Origin: Rhodobacteraceae bacterium HTCC2083
GTDB taxonomy: Bacteria > Pseudomonadota > Alphaproteobacteria > Rhodobacterales > Rhodobacteraceae
Direction: 5' to 3'
NCBI GenBank assembly: GCA_000156115.1
Contig: DS995276.1
Span: 1,067,523 to 1,131,522 of the forward strand
DNA: 64,000 bases
Positions 34,637 to 43,800 of the stretch are shown here, piece by piece; positions within the stretch are counted from its first letter, which is position 1; each line of letters starts with the position of its first letter. A program made the position numbers and the translations under genes. Below the pieces are notes generated by a model, which was not told the origin of the DNA, searched no databases, and saw only the letters and a program-made list of their open reading frames with translations.

Positions 34637-37105
34637 TTAAGCCGTCTGAAAACCATCATGCACATTAAACCAATCCGGCAATTTAGACACTGCTGCCGCA
34701 CGCACCCATTGACCTTCTAACGCGCCAGCTTCAAATCCATTCTCTGAATAAACCTTGCGCACAGGCGTATTGCGAGGCGTCTCTAGGATCAGTCCCAACA
34801 AATGTGTCCACCCTCGCGCGCGCGCCCTGTTTGTCGCCCAATCCAGCACCGCTTGTTCCAGCGTCCGCCCGAGCACGCGGCAAGACAGAAGGAACACATC
34901 AATCTCGCCTACAGATTTTTGGGCATCCGGTTTCAAAATAATCAGACCAATATTTTCATGTCCAGTGAACTTATCTTCCATTCCAATGACGCAGACATCG
35001 CCACCCTCTGCTACGATGGTTTCTAAATCGCGCGCGCTATGGCGCTGCGTTGTGGTGTTGAACTGGTTGGTCTTCTGACAAAGCTGCGCCGCACGCGCGA
35101 TATTGCTTTCACCGAGTGGCTGCATGTGAAGCTGCATCTTCAAGCCACGCAAGAAATCCTCGATGCTGGCCGCAGAGCTACGTTCAACATTGATTTTTTT
35201 ACGCGCTTTGTAAGACGCCACACGCTTGTGATCTTCCTTAACTGTGCGAATGCTTTCGATGAACGGACTATCCAGAAATGTATCGGTATAGCCGGTCGGG
35301 TCTTGTGGCAGCTCTAGAACCTTCACCATCGGCAAATTCAACTTCACGCTTTCACGCTCAACGGGATTATCGTCGATAAACATGACAGAGCCTAAGCCCA
35401 GATCAAGTTCCGCCGCAATCTCGCGGATATTTTGCCATTTTGGGTTCCAGTTGATCCGATGACTGACCAAATCATCCAAACGTATGATCATACTGTCATG
35501 ATTATTTAACACATCAACAGCAAGGTCTTCATCGTTTTTGCTGCAAACCGCCAGTGCGATGCCCTTTTCAGACATCCCCTTCAACGTCTGTTGAAACCGC
35601 GAAAAGCTATTGCCCGGGAAATCACCACCAATGGCAATTCCTTCAGGACCATCTTCCCCCAACACACCGCCCCAGAGCGTGTGATCAAGATCGAGGACCA
35701 AAAGGCGAGCCGTCTTTCCAAGCAGTGCCAGAACAATGCCAGCCCATCGATTGAGCAGTTTCTTGGAAAATTCTTTTGAAAACGGGATACGGCCGATGTG
35801 CCACAAACGGGGGTCCCAAACAGGTTGAACAGAGGAAACCTCAGCGGCCATATCAATCCAAATAACTTGCGCGAGATCCCGAAGGCCTTCCTCCAATATC
35901 CGGTTACATTCGGCAACCATCTCGGAAAGCTGCATAGTGCGCTCAACACTGTATCGACCGGTTAAAGCAAAGCGGTGCACAACCACATCTGCACCATTGC
36001 TCTCGGCAAAACGCAGGATCAAAGCGACATGCTGCTGCACGGCATCGAAAATGACATCACTGGACACGTGATCCAGCGATGGAACACCAAGTAAATCTTC
36101 CAGTCTATCTGCAAAGATTGTCAGCTCAGCATCAAATTGCGCTAGTTCTGATTGCGATTGAACGATTTGCGGCATCACTTGGCCAAAGGGAGGAACATAA
36201 ACCTCGCACGCACGCCCCGGCATGAGATCTGGCATCACATCCCGCAGATCCTGTGCGGCAATGTCGAGGTTACTAGCCCCCATCAACGCAATACGAAACG
36301 GCTGCAATCGCGCCGCTTCTTGTTGCATATCCATGCGGTATCTGACGGCAGCTGCGTTGCCCACAAAAGCCAAAGTATCGTCTGCCAAAAGCGTTTCGGC
36401 GCACGTACGAATTGCCCCCATCGTCGTGACTTCAACAGCCGCACGCCACAATGGTACGGACGAGATACGACCACTTTCACGCAAAGCGTTGATCAGCAGC
36501 TCAAAATCGTTTTCCGCCGCTAGATCCAGATCCCGCACATACATGGTCGCGGATGTTGTCGCTTGTTCGCCCTGACGTGTGATCACTCCTTCAAACGTCT
36601 TGAAGTAACGATAAGACACTTCAGCGCGTTCTTCATAGCGGTGGAAAGGCGTGCAAAACGACCAATCAGCACCCAGCATTACAACGCGCGCATCTTTCTG
36701 TTCAAACACTGCAAACGGTGACGTGTCGCCAAAAGTCGTCTTTGAGGGGCACGCCATGATTTGCTCTGACAAAGGACCAACCACAACAAAGGAATAGATC
36801 GGATGATCCGTGCGTGCCGCCCCGGCAATACTTTCCAAGACCCAATCCGCCACGACGCCCGTTTCAGACGGGGTGTGTTCACGGTCATAAAGGCCACTGC
36901 CGCAAAACGAAAATGTGAAAGCAGGAAAAACAAGCGTCCACCCTTTGCGCACAAGCTGCTCTAGTGCGTAAAGAACATCCCATTTCTGCAAGGGCTGCTG
37001 CGGTGCCAAGGCCGCCATAGATGAATGCACCACGGCAAGACCTGGCTGGTCTCCCAACGCACCCTCTAGGGCACTCAGAAACTCACTGCGCTGCGCTGTT
37101 TTCAT
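34637..37105 (-). CDS. AAC(3)-like N-acyltransferase - FkbH (HAD) - GNAT fusion
   Basis: This 822-residue protein is first in the nonulosonate operon. Residues 1-260 match the antibiotic N-acetyltransferase AAC(3) family (VVHSSMAAL, LVFPAFTFSF, TPSETGVVAD, MLGADWSFCTPFHRYEE). Residues about 270-640 are FkbH-like, with the HAD motif LDLDHTLWGG (D472, D474, T476). The C-terminus (about 650-820) is GNAT-like. FkbH enzymes are known to load a three-carbon glyceryl unit from 1,3-bisphosphoglycerate onto an ACP. An ACP is encoded by the next gene, so glyceryl transfer to a sugar amine by the AAC(3) domain is a coherent hypothesis. Aminoglycoside resistance is unlikely in this context. Confidence 0.87.
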   Translation of the reverse strand: MKTAQRSEFLSALEGALGDQPGLAVVHSSMAALAPQQPLQKWDVLYALEQLVRKGWTLVFPAFTFSFCGSGLYDREHTPSETGVVADWVLESIAGAARTDHPIYSFVVVGPLSEQIMACPSKTTFGDTSPFAVFEQKDARVVMLGADWSFCTPFHRYEERAEVSYRYFKTFEGVITRQGEQATTSATMYVRDLDLAAENDFELLINALRESGRISSVPLWRAAVEVTTMGAIRTCAETLLADDTLAFVGNAAAVRYRMDMQQEAARLQPFRIALMGASNLDIAAQDLRDVMPDLMPGRACEVYVPPFGQVMPQIVQSQSELAQFDAELTIFADRLEDLLGVPSLDHVSSDVIFDAVQQHVALILRFAESNGADVVVHRFALTGRYSVERTMQLSEMVAECNRILEEGLRDLAQVIWIDMAAEVSSVQPVWDPRLWHIGRIPFSKEFSKKLLNRWAGIVLALLGKTARLLVLDLDHTLWGGVLGEDGPEGIAIGGDFPGNSFSRFQQTLKGMSEKGIALAVCSKNDEDLAVDVLNNHDSMIIRLDDLVSHRINWNPKWQNIREIAAELDLGLGSVMFIDDNPVERESVKLNLPMVKVLELPQDPTGYTDTFLDSPFIESIRTVKEDHKRVASYKARKKINVERSSAASIEDFLRGLKMQLHMQPLGESNIARAAQLCQKTNQFNTTTQRHSARDLETIVAEGGDVCVIGMEDKFTGHENIGLIILKPDAQKSVGEIDVFLLSCRVLGRTLEQAVLDWATNRARARGWTHLLGLILETPRNTPVRKVYSENGFEAGALEGQWVRAAAVSKLPDWFNVHDGFQTA

Positions 37106-37309
37106 TTTCTCAAAGACACCAATTGCAAGCCTGTTTGCGTTTTATTTGCCTACGCTATTCTTCATCTTGAAGGCAATACTTGTGTTAGGATATCTCCCCA
37201 ACACAACTCAAACCACCATAAGATGCCATTTACTTAGCGATCGCTGCTGGGCCATGTAATTTTCCTATCTATCAACGGAATGCGCGCACCTTTGGAAAGT
37301 AAGACGACA

Positions 37310-38155
37310 ATGGGACCACTTATCTTAGGAAGCACAGGCCATCTAGGGACGGCCTTGGCAAAGGTCTGGCCGCAAACGCCAGGTACTGGCACTGGCTTGT
37401 GGCACCATCGCCCAAACAGCCCGTCCTTGCATGAGCCAAGCTTTGTCTGGGATATGCTGGGCACGCCACCACCCGCGCTGCCCGAAGGTATTTCAGGGAT
37501 AATCTGCCTCGCGGGCGTTATGGGATCAGACCCTAAATCTCTTGCTCTCAACACAGATCTCGCACTTGCAGCCTACGATCTTGCCCAAAAATCTGGCGTT
37601 TCGCGGGTGCTCATCGCCTCCAGTCAAGCCGTCTATGGAAATGCGCCGTGTAGGTTCAAGGAGACCGATTTCTGTAATCCGGCAAACGCATATGGTGTTG
37701 CAAAACTCGAAATGGAAAATGCGCTAAAGGATGCACCGGGCATCACTTTCATGAGGCTGGGAAACGTCGTTGGAACGGACACATTGTTCAAGCTTGCCGC
37801 GCAGAGAAACATCACCTTGGACCGGCTTCCCAACGGCCAAAGTCCACGCCGTAGCTACATCGGCCCCTCCACCTTGGCACGCGTTCTAACGGCCTTATTA
37901 GACCCTAAAATCACGGTGCCGCATGTTCTCAACATCGCGAACCCTCAGACTGTTGAAATGAGTGCCTTGATGAAAGCAGGTCACGTTGATTTCACATGGA
38001 AGGAGGCACCCGCGAACGCGCTAGCCGTGTCTGAACTTGACGTATCCGAACTCATGAAAATCATCGCTCTTCCCGAAAGTAACGCAACGGCCTTAGTCAA
38101 CGAAGCTCGTGAAAGCGGTTGGGCGAAATATGAACCTCAGCGGGCTCGCCCATAA
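37310..38155 (+). CDS. NAD-dependent epimerase/dehydratase
   Basis: This extended SDR of about 281 residues has LILGSTGHLGTALAKVW, VLIASSQAVYG, AYGVAKLEMENAL and MRLGNVVGTDTLF, then PRRSYIGPSTLARVL and LNIANPQTVEMSALM. The whole motif series is shared with the protein at 4820-5701, so the two are paralogues. The start is set at ATG 37310, behind GGAAAG, which puts the glycine motif at the usual position; ATG 37280 would add ten residues. It is divergent from the nonulosonate operon, and its end overlaps the 3' end of the LicD-like gene by 19 bp on the other strand. Confidence 0.8.
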   Translation: MGPLILGSTGHLGTALAKVWPQTPGTGTGLWHHRPNSPSLHEPSFVWDMLGTPPPALPEGISGIICLAGVMGSDPKSLALNTDLALAAYDLAQKSGVSRVLIASSQAVYGNAPCRFKETDFCNPANAYGVAKLEMENALKDAPGITFMRLGNVVGTDTLFKLAAQRNITLDRLPNGQSPRRSYIGPSTLARVLTALLDPKITVPHVLNIANPQTVEMSALMKAGHVDFTWKEAPANALAVSELDVSELMKIIALPESNATALVNEARESGWAKYEPQRARP

Positions 38156-39288
38156 TACACATCACGCCTCAAAAGATACTCTGCCCCTAGGAAATTGCGC
38201 GCGCCGGTAAGGGAGGGCATGTCGCGGTGATAGTTGTAATCTGTCGCGGGGATCTGCCAGTCACCGTAGGTTTCGCTCAGATAGACATCCGCATTGCTTG
38301 GGCCAAGAACGTCCAGATCGTACACTGTATAGGGTGCAAGCTCAAAAAGGGTGTTTTCCCATAGCAAGGCGGCCGTGCCGTGGCACAACTTATCACCGGA
38401 TTGAAAGTGCAAGAAGATATCAATGTTAATCCCACCTTTGTGGATCACGCGCACAAAGGCAGGGCGATTTATGGGCTGCGTGGCACTTTGGACATCGCAC
38501 TGATGTTCCACCCGCGAGACATGAAAAGCCGCGCTGGTGTTTAGGGTCTCTAAAAGATGCCCCAACCCGACGTCTTCGCCCATCACAGCAATGTCGATAT
38601 CAAGATCGTTTTTGATAAAGCCGCCTTCGCGATAGATGCCTAAGAAGGTTCCTGCGATTGCGAACCATGGCAGTTTATGAACTGCAAAGAGGGCATGTAG
38701 CTCTTTGAACGCGCCCAATGCGTTTGCTGGATCCATACCCTTAGGAGTTTTGGTCTGTACTGTTTGCGGATCTCTGGGTTTAGAGGGGCGATGCGTCGTT
38801 ATATCAAGCCGCTTTATATGCTCTGCAAGCTGGTCGTAATGCGCTTGAAAGGCGTCCGAAGAGGCTTTGCGCATAGTCTCGCCAACATCATTCTCAGCGG
38901 CGTATTGTGCGAGGGTTGCAAGTATCCGCAAACGATCAAGCTCAACCGCTAAGGGTGCGTTTTTACGCGCTGAGAGCCGCTTCAAACGATTATTCAAAGT
39001 TTGCAAATGCGCGGGAGTTAAACCGTGGCAAAACTCGAACATTGGATCTTTGGGCATCGGCAACGTCAGCCAACCACGCTTGCCCATCCACGAAAGCCTG
39101 CGCATTTCAGACTTCAGATCATCGCCCCGAAAAATGCCGCGAAACAGCACCGCGCTAGAGCGCCAATCCAACGAGATCACAAGCCCCACAAGACCCGCGC
39201 CCGCAGCCAAAAGTGCGCGAACGGGTAGCGGGTAGCGGGTATTGAGGATGCGATGCAACCACCCCATCTTTGCGAGCTTCAAGCTCAT
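38137..39288 (-). CDS. LicD-like nucleotidyltransferase-fold transferase
   Basis: The C-terminal half (about 200-383) carries the LicD/fukutin-type core FAIAGTFLGIYREGGFIKNDLDIDIAV, in which the Asp cluster (DLDID) binds metal, and then INIDIFLHF. LicD proteins move phosphocholine or another CDP/CMP-linked group onto a sugar. The N-terminal 190 residues start with a hydrophobic segment (VRALLAAGAGLVGLVISL) and have no known motif. Because this locus appears to make CMP-hydroxyethylphosphonate, phosphonate transfer is a possible role. It is translationally coupled (ATGA) to the upstream sulfotransferase-like gene. Confidence 0.7.
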   Translation of the reverse strand: MSLKLAKMGWLHRILNTRYPLPVRALLAAGAGLVGLVISLDWRSSAVLFRGIFRGDDLKSEMRRLSWMGKRGWLTLPMPKDPMFEFCHGLTPAHLQTLNNRLKRLSARKNAPLAVELDRLRILATLAQYAAENDVGETMRKASSDAFQAHYDQLAEHIKRLDITTHRPSKPRDPQTVQTKTPKGMDPANALGAFKELHALFAVHKLPWFAIAGTFLGIYREGGFIKNDLDIDIAVMGEDVGLGHLLETLNTSAAFHVSRVEHQCDVQSATQPINRPAFVRVIHKGGINIDIFLHFQSGDKLCHGTAALLWENTLFELAPYTVYDLDVLGPSNADVYLSETYGDWQIPATDYNYHRDMPSLTGARNFLGAEYLLRRDVYYGRAR

Positions 39289-41087
39289 TTCGAGCGCGAC
39301 GTTGTAAATCGGTTCGGTAGTCGTGACAGCAAAAAGCTGAACGTTGATATTTGCACACGCTCCAACAGGCTTACCCCATCGCGCGATTTCCCGATGTTGT
39401 TGATCGAGATCGAGGGATCAAAATGCTGATAGGCTTTCGCTTCGTCATATTCACCCAGAATGGTGGTGCAAATGTCTTCAACGATTTTGCGGTCCGTCAC
39501 AAGTTCTTCAAAAAATACGGTGTCCATTTTCAAGTCATCGTCTTTATCGGGGCGCTTTTCAGAAGCGATACGCGCACCTGTGAAAAAGCCCCGCAATTTT
39601 AGTGCCTTTTTTGCGAGGAACTTCACAGGGGCATCAGAGAAGAACTGGTTCTCGCGTTTCTGATCAAGGTACTGATCTGCAAAATTTCGATCAACCCCAA
39701 CGAAGTGACAGTCGCCTTGGATATTCGCCAGAAGACTGACGTTTTGCGTGTTCACCGAGTTGTTGAAGAGCACACAAATGTTCTCATCCGGGAAGAGGCT
39801 ATTGTAAATGCGATGCTCGAGATTGCTGGCGGCGGCATCACAGGCCGAGGCGCTTTGTGTGTTCAGCCCACGTGCCAATTCATAGAGGAAAGCGGTGATC
39901 AACTGATAGTACTTCTCGATCCCCAGTTCGGTGATGAGGTTCTCATTACAGTTCACAGTCTTATATTCGAAATAGTTTCGATGTGGGCCAAGTACGACAT
40001 AGAGGCGCAAGAATTTTGTAAGCGCCACTTTGCGGTGCTGAGGTGCTTTTGACGCCATGCCAAACAAATCAAGCAGACCGCCCGGTCCTTGATGGATCAT
40101 CGGCTCCACATCTGCGTCCTCATTCAAGAACGGTGCAGCGCGCGCACCGAACATCGGGCGCACTTGGGGATAGCCGCGAAAGATATCATAGATCACGCCG
40201 GATCCTGACCAGCCGTATCCGCCAATGAAAACCTTCTTCGGACCGGTTTTTGCACCAAGGGCTTTGAACTCTTCCGCCGTCTCTTTCGCGAAGGGTTTCA
40301 GCAGGTCCAGTGTTTTGGAGTAGTCCCCTCTGATAAGATGGCGCATTCCGTGAACGATAGGCCCGATGGCGGGTTGCTTTAAGAAGGTCAGCTCGTCTGA
40401 AGAAAGCGATTCTGCGTCTAAATCACTCCCGAAAAAGGCAGTGATGTCGGTGCCATCTGCAAAGGGTGTCGGCGAAAGGCGCAATGAGGTTTCAAAGACG
40501 TGCAAGATACGTTCTTTGACAAATTGAGGTCCAGCAGGTCGAAAATTCTGGCTGGGATCAAAACTAAGACCTGGGTATCTCGAACGCCGTATCGCGCTTT
40601 GCAGCGCACCGTAGCTGTCGGTGTTTATAGACTTGATGTGGGTTAGAAAACGATCAGCATAGCTCGCGTTGCCTCTTGGGCGATCCACGAAGTAAAGCGC
40701 GATGAAGAACGTGATGAGCTGATCCAACTTATCCTGCTCAGAAAATGACGTCATCATCGCCAAAAGACCTGCCTCAGACGTAAAAATCTCTTCGTTCTGT
40801 GACGCCCAGTCTACGATGTCATCTGGATAACCATAAGTACAAATGCGTGACACAAGCTTGCGGGTCTGGCCTTGAAACCCTTGCGCGAGCCGCTCTGCCG
40901 CAATCTCGAAATCTTTCAGGATCAGGAAGCCGATCCCGGATTCCATCAAGGCCTTTTGATGTTTCAGGGGTCTCATTCGTAACAAAGGCGAATAACACAG
41001 CTCCGCGTTGGCGGCGAGAAACGCTTTGATATCTCCAGAGGTCAGCAAACTGCTTGCGGTAAAGCGCAAATGGAACGGGATTTTCAA
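39285..41087 (-). CDS. Sulfotransferase-like protein with long N-terminal region
   Basis: This is a protein of about 600 residues. A P-loop of the sulfotransferase kind (VFIGGYGWSGSGVIYDIFRGYP) lies near residue 290, unusually far from the N-terminus. VDRNFADQYLDQK near 470 is a candidate 3'-phosphate site. The first 280 residues are mostly helical and unrecognised. The start is doubtful. TTG 41087 is the first ordinary initiator I can place, but the frame stays open upstream to about 41230 with protein-like content (FLKKLRRRQIERFVPDS), yet no ATG or GTG. The true start may use a rare codon, or the 5' end may be damaged. Confidence 0.65.
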   Translation of the reverse strand: MKIPFHLRFTASSLLTSGDIKAFLAANAELCYSPLLRMRPLKHQKALMESGIGFLILKDFEIAAERLAQGFQGQTRKLVSRICTYGYPDDIVDWASQNEEIFTSEAGLLAMMTSFSEQDKLDQLITFFIALYFVDRPRGNASYADRFLTHIKSINTDSYGALQSAIRRSRYPGLSFDPSQNFRPAGPQFVKERILHVFETSLRLSPTPFADGTDITAFFGSDLDAESLSSDELTFLKQPAIGPIVHGMRHLIRGDYSKTLDLLKPFAKETAEEFKALGAKTGPKKVFIGGYGWSGSGVIYDIFRGYPQVRPMFGARAAPFLNEDADVEPMIHQGPGGLLDLFGMASKAPQHRKVALTKFLRLYVVLGPHRNYFEYKTVNCNENLITELGIEKYYQLITAFLYELARGLNTQSASACDAAASNLEHRIYNSLFPDENICVLFNNSVNTQNVSLLANIQGDCHFVGVDRNFADQYLDQKRENQFFSDAPVKFLAKKALKLRGFFTGARIASEKRPDKDDDLKMDTVFFEELVTDRKIVEDICTTILGEYDEAKAYQHFDPSISINNIGKSRDGVSLLERVQISTFSFLLSRLPNRFTTSRSK

Positions 41088-41302
41088 CGTAAGGGGCGCA
41101 GATCCCGCGCTTTGTTGACGGTAGCGACCAGAGCGGATCGAGTCCGGAACGAATCGCTCAATTTGCCGTCTTCGTAGCTTTTTAAGAAACCGTATAATGG
41201 GACTGCTCCTGATGTCTGATGCAGATGCTGTGCTAGCTGGTGCGCCTCAGCATGTCCAGTTGTGAGCGAAGCCAGTTCAGAGCACTTGTGAGACGGGTGT
41301 GA

Positions 41303-42175
41303 TTAACTCAAAAGCCCCAACAAATACGCACCATAGCCGTTCTTCTGCAAAGGCTCAGCCAATGCGCTTAATTGCTCGGCACTGATCCAACCTTTCTCAA
41401 ACGCAATTTCCTCTAGGCAACCAGTCTGCAACCCTTGGCGTTCTTGCAACGTGCGCACGAAATTTCCAGCATCCAACAAAGAGCCATGTGTGCCCGTGTC
41501 AAGCCAGGCATAGCCCCGCCCCATGCGGTTCACTTGCAAAGAACCTTCGCTTAGGTAGCTCTCCAAAAGCGTTACGATCTCCAGTTCACCGCGTGGCGAT
41601 GGCATAACATCGCGCGCGCGCTGAGAGGCGGTTTCATCCATGAAATAAAGCCCCGTCACCGCGTATTTTGACGCTGGCTTTTCAGGCTTCTCGATGATGG
41701 ATTTCACACGACTATCAGCATCAAACTCGACCACACCGTAGCGTTCAGGATCAGTGACGTGATAGCCAAACACTGTCGCGCCGCCCTCTTGTGCAGTTGT
41801 GGCCTCCAACAGGGGTCGCAACCCGTGTCCAAAGAAAATATTATCGCCCAAAACCATTGCAGAGGGCGCGCCATCGAGGAAATCTTCCGCCAGTATATAA
41901 GCCTGCGCCAAACCATCTGGTGACGGCTGCACAACATAGGTAAAACTCACGCCCCATTGTGTGCCATCGCCTAAAGCGCGCTGGAACTGGGCTTGGTCTT
42001 CGGGGGTGGTGATAATGCAAATCTCGCGGATCCCCGCCAGCATCAGCACAGAAATCGGGTAGTAGATCATCGGCTTGTCATAGATCGGCATCAGCTGTTT
42101 CGACACACCCAGCGTGATCGGATAAAGCCGCGTGCCAGAGCCGCCTGCGAGGATGATGCCTTTGCGCTGTTTCAT
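41303..42175 (-). CDS. rmlA: Glucose-1-phosphate thymidylyltransferase
   Basis: It makes dTDP-glucose from dTTP and glucose-1-phosphate, the entry step to dTDP-rhamnose and also to the WecE amino sugar. The 290-residue protein has [60 protein letters not shown] and [14 protein letters not shown], all standard for RmlA. ATG 42175 overlaps the rmlD stop (ATGA) and gives the usual N-terminus; a longer frame starting at 42226 is not credible. It is last in the minus-strand rml group. Confidence 0.95.
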   Translation of the reverse strand: MKQRKGIILAGGSGTRLYPITLGVSKQLMPIYDKPMIYYPISVLMLAGIREICIITTPEDQAQFQRALGDGTQWGVSFTYVVQPSPDGLAQAYILAEDFLDGAPSAMVLGDNIFFGHGLRPLLEATTAQEGGATVFGYHVTDPERYGVVEFDADSRVKSIIEKPEKPASKYAVTGLYFMDETASQRARDVMPSPRGELEIVTLLESYLSEGSLQVNRMGRGYAWLDTGTHGSLLDAGNFVRTLQERQGLQTGCLEEIAFEKGWISAEQLSALAEPLQKNGYGAYLLGLLS

Positions 42176-43026
42176 GCTGTACCCGCCTTCAAGTCGCTTA
42201 AGATGTCCGCCAACCCTATACGCCAATCAGGGCGATTGATGTTAAAAACTGTGGCGATCTTCGTGCAATCGAGCCGCGAGTTCTTTGGGCGCGCCGCAGG
42301 GGTTGGGTAGGCGGAGGAAGGGATGTCGGTGACATCGCAACTTAAGCCCGCTTGTGTGAAAATTTCGCGCGCGAAATCGGCCCATGAGGTGTCGGGAGTG
42401 CTTGCGAAATGATAGGTGCCGGACGTGCTTGGGTCATCAATAAGTTTACGCGCCATATGCATCAAAGCCGCTGCAATATCGCGCGCACAAGTTGGACCGC
42501 CTATTTGATCAGCAACGATGTTCAGAGCGTCGCGTTCGGTTCCAAGACGCAGCATGGTACGCACGAAATTGGTGCCATGCGCAGACACCACCCAAGAGGT
42601 GCGCAGGATCGCATGGGAACCGCCCACTGCGCGCACACCATGTTCGCCTGCAAGTTTGGAACTACCGTAGATACCCAAAGGAGCGGTCGGATCGTCCTCT
42701 CTCCAAGGGGTCGTGCCTGTGCCGTCGAACACGTAATCGGTCGAGATATGAAGGAAGGGCATGGCGCGTTTAGCAGCCGCTTCTGCCATCGCTTTGGGTG
42801 CGTCCGCATTGACCACAAACGCCTTATCAGTGTCTGTTTCTGCGGCATCCACAGCAGTATAAGCGGCCGCATTGATCACAATATCTGCGTCAGTATTCGC
42901 GATGATCTCAGCACAAGCCGCTGGGTCGTTCAGGTCAGCATCCTCGCGCCCCAGCGCTGTGATGCCCTCAAAGCGCTGCAACTCCTGCGCCACTTGTCCG
43001 GTTTTTCCAAAGATCAGAACGCGCAT
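42172..43026 (-). CDS. rmlD: dTDP-4-dehydrorhamnose reductase
   Basis: It catalyses the last step of dTDP-L-rhamnose synthesis. The 284-residue SDR has [56 protein letters not shown] (catalytic Tyr and Lys) and [15 protein letters not shown]. It overlaps rmlA by 4 bp and its ATG overlaps the stop of the PagL-like gene (TGATG). A 14-bp core of the palindrome found three times near the right end (TTTCGCGCGCGAAA) also occurs inside this gene at 42363-42376. Confidence 0.95.
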   Translation of the reverse strand: MRVLIFGKTGQVAQELQRFEGITALGREDADLNDPAACAEIIANTDADIVINAAAYTAVDAAETDTDKAFVVNADAPKAMAEAAAKRAMPFLHISTDYVFDGTGTTPWREDDPTAPLGIYGSSKLAGEHGVRAVGGSHAILRTSWVVSAHGTNFVRTMLRLGTERDALNIVADQIGGPTCARDIAAALMHMARKLIDDPSTSGTYHFASTPDTSWADFAREIFTQAGLSCDVTDIPSSAYPTPAARPKNSRLDCTKIATVFNINRPDWRIGLADILSDLKAGTA

Positions 43027-43550
43027 CAGTTTAGCGGTACGCTCACGCGGAACTGGAAGGTCTCAAGCCCCGGGTTCACCGAGGAAATATCCCCGTTCGA
43101 GCGGTGATCAAAAGACACCCCCATGCGCACACCGTTCTTCGCCTGATAGCCAATTTCGGCGCCTGAGCGGAACTCGATCGGGTAGCCCAGATCAGGGCCA
43201 GATCCTTGCGCATACACACCGGGCATAAAGTGCAATTGCGCATAGCCACCCGCACCGGACGGGCGATCCCAGAAACGGGTTGTGTGGGTGGCACCAAGGC
43301 CGACCCAGATGTCATTGCTATCGCTCATCGAAAGCCCCATCGCAGGCTGGAACGGGCCAAAGGATGTGCCCATATCGTAGCGCAAATACATTTCGCTCCC
43401 GATGTTTTTCTCTTGGAAGATCACATTGCCGAACGACAGCGACAGCGCCTCTTGCGCGGGCGTGCGCGCAAGGCAGCCCGTGTCACAATCATTGGTCTTC
43501 ATATCGGTAAGGCCGACCACGAAGAAGAGTACAGCTAGGCGTCCGTCCAT
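43026..43550 (-). CDS. PagL-like lipid A 3-O-deacylase / acyloxyacyl hydrolase family protein
   Basis: This outer-membrane beta-barrel-like protein of 174 residues has alternating hydrophobic strands and no internal membrane helix. The C-terminal FDHRSNGDISSVNPGLETFQFRVSVPLN matches the PagL catalytic pattern His-x-Ser-Asn with a later Glu. In PagL these residues remove the 3-O acyl chain of lipid A. A short hydrophobic N-terminus (AVLFFVVGL) could be the signal. ATG 43550 has an AGAGGAAAAA ribosome site. Its coupling to rmlD in one operon is unusual. The region upstream of it is the non-coding 43551-43767 segment. Confidence 0.75.
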   Translation of the reverse strand: MDGRLAVLFFVVGLTDMKTNDCDTGCLARTPAQEALSLSFGNVIFQEKNIGSEMYLRYDMGTSFGPFQPAMGLSMSDSNDIWVGLGATHTTRFWDRPSGAGGYAQLHFMPGVYAQGSGPDLGYPIEFRSGAEIGYQAKNGVRMGVSFDHRSNGDISSVNPGLETFQFRVSVPLN

Positions 43551-43695
43551 TTTTTCCTCTTTCTACATCCGGTCCGGCACAAATAGACCCATCAGTTCTG
43601 TGAGTTCCAACTTTGTGAAAATTCTAAAACAGTCCCGCTTCTCGAGCCACTCTAAACCTACGTTCTTTGGATTAACAGTAAGAGAAGTTTGTAGA

Positions 43696-43766
43696 GTGGT
43701 CCCACGCTATCCTTACTTAAAAACACAACGAATTTTTCCTATTAAAAACAATGGCCGTGGGACCAC
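43696..43766. repeat. Perfect 11-bp inverted repeat GTGGTCCCACG / CGTGGGACCAC
   Basis: The arms lie at 43696-43706 and 43756-43766 with 49 bp between them, in the non-coding gap between rmlB and the PagL-like gene. The right arm ends 1 bp before the CCA-like end of the tRNA fragment at 43768. Related words (GGGACCGC, GGGACCAC) occur in front of the integrase at 63055-63074. The arms could be integrase arm sites or a structured transcript between the two genes. Confidence 0.55.
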
Positions 43767-43767
43767 G

Positions 43768-43800
43768 TGGCGATCCCGCGAGGACTCGAACCTCAGCTAT
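43768..43800 (-). other. tRNA 3'-end remnant (T arm, acceptor strand, CCA)
   Basis: Read on the minus strand, this segment has a T stem GAGG/CCTC around the loop TTCGAGT. Seven acceptor bases, a discriminator G and CCA follow, as in the 3' end of a tRNA. No matching 5' acceptor strand or anticodon arm is found within 100 bp, so it is not a working tRNA gene. It overlaps the last codons of rmlB. Such 3' fragments are what integrases leave behind when an element inserts into a tRNA gene. The assignment rests on the T-arm consensus only. Confidence 0.45.

Noticed and set aside
34637-37105. Aminoglycoside resistance gene (AAC(3))
   Set aside because: The AAC(3)-like domain is fused to FkbH and sits first in a nonulosonate operon; a sugar N-acyltransferase is far more likely.
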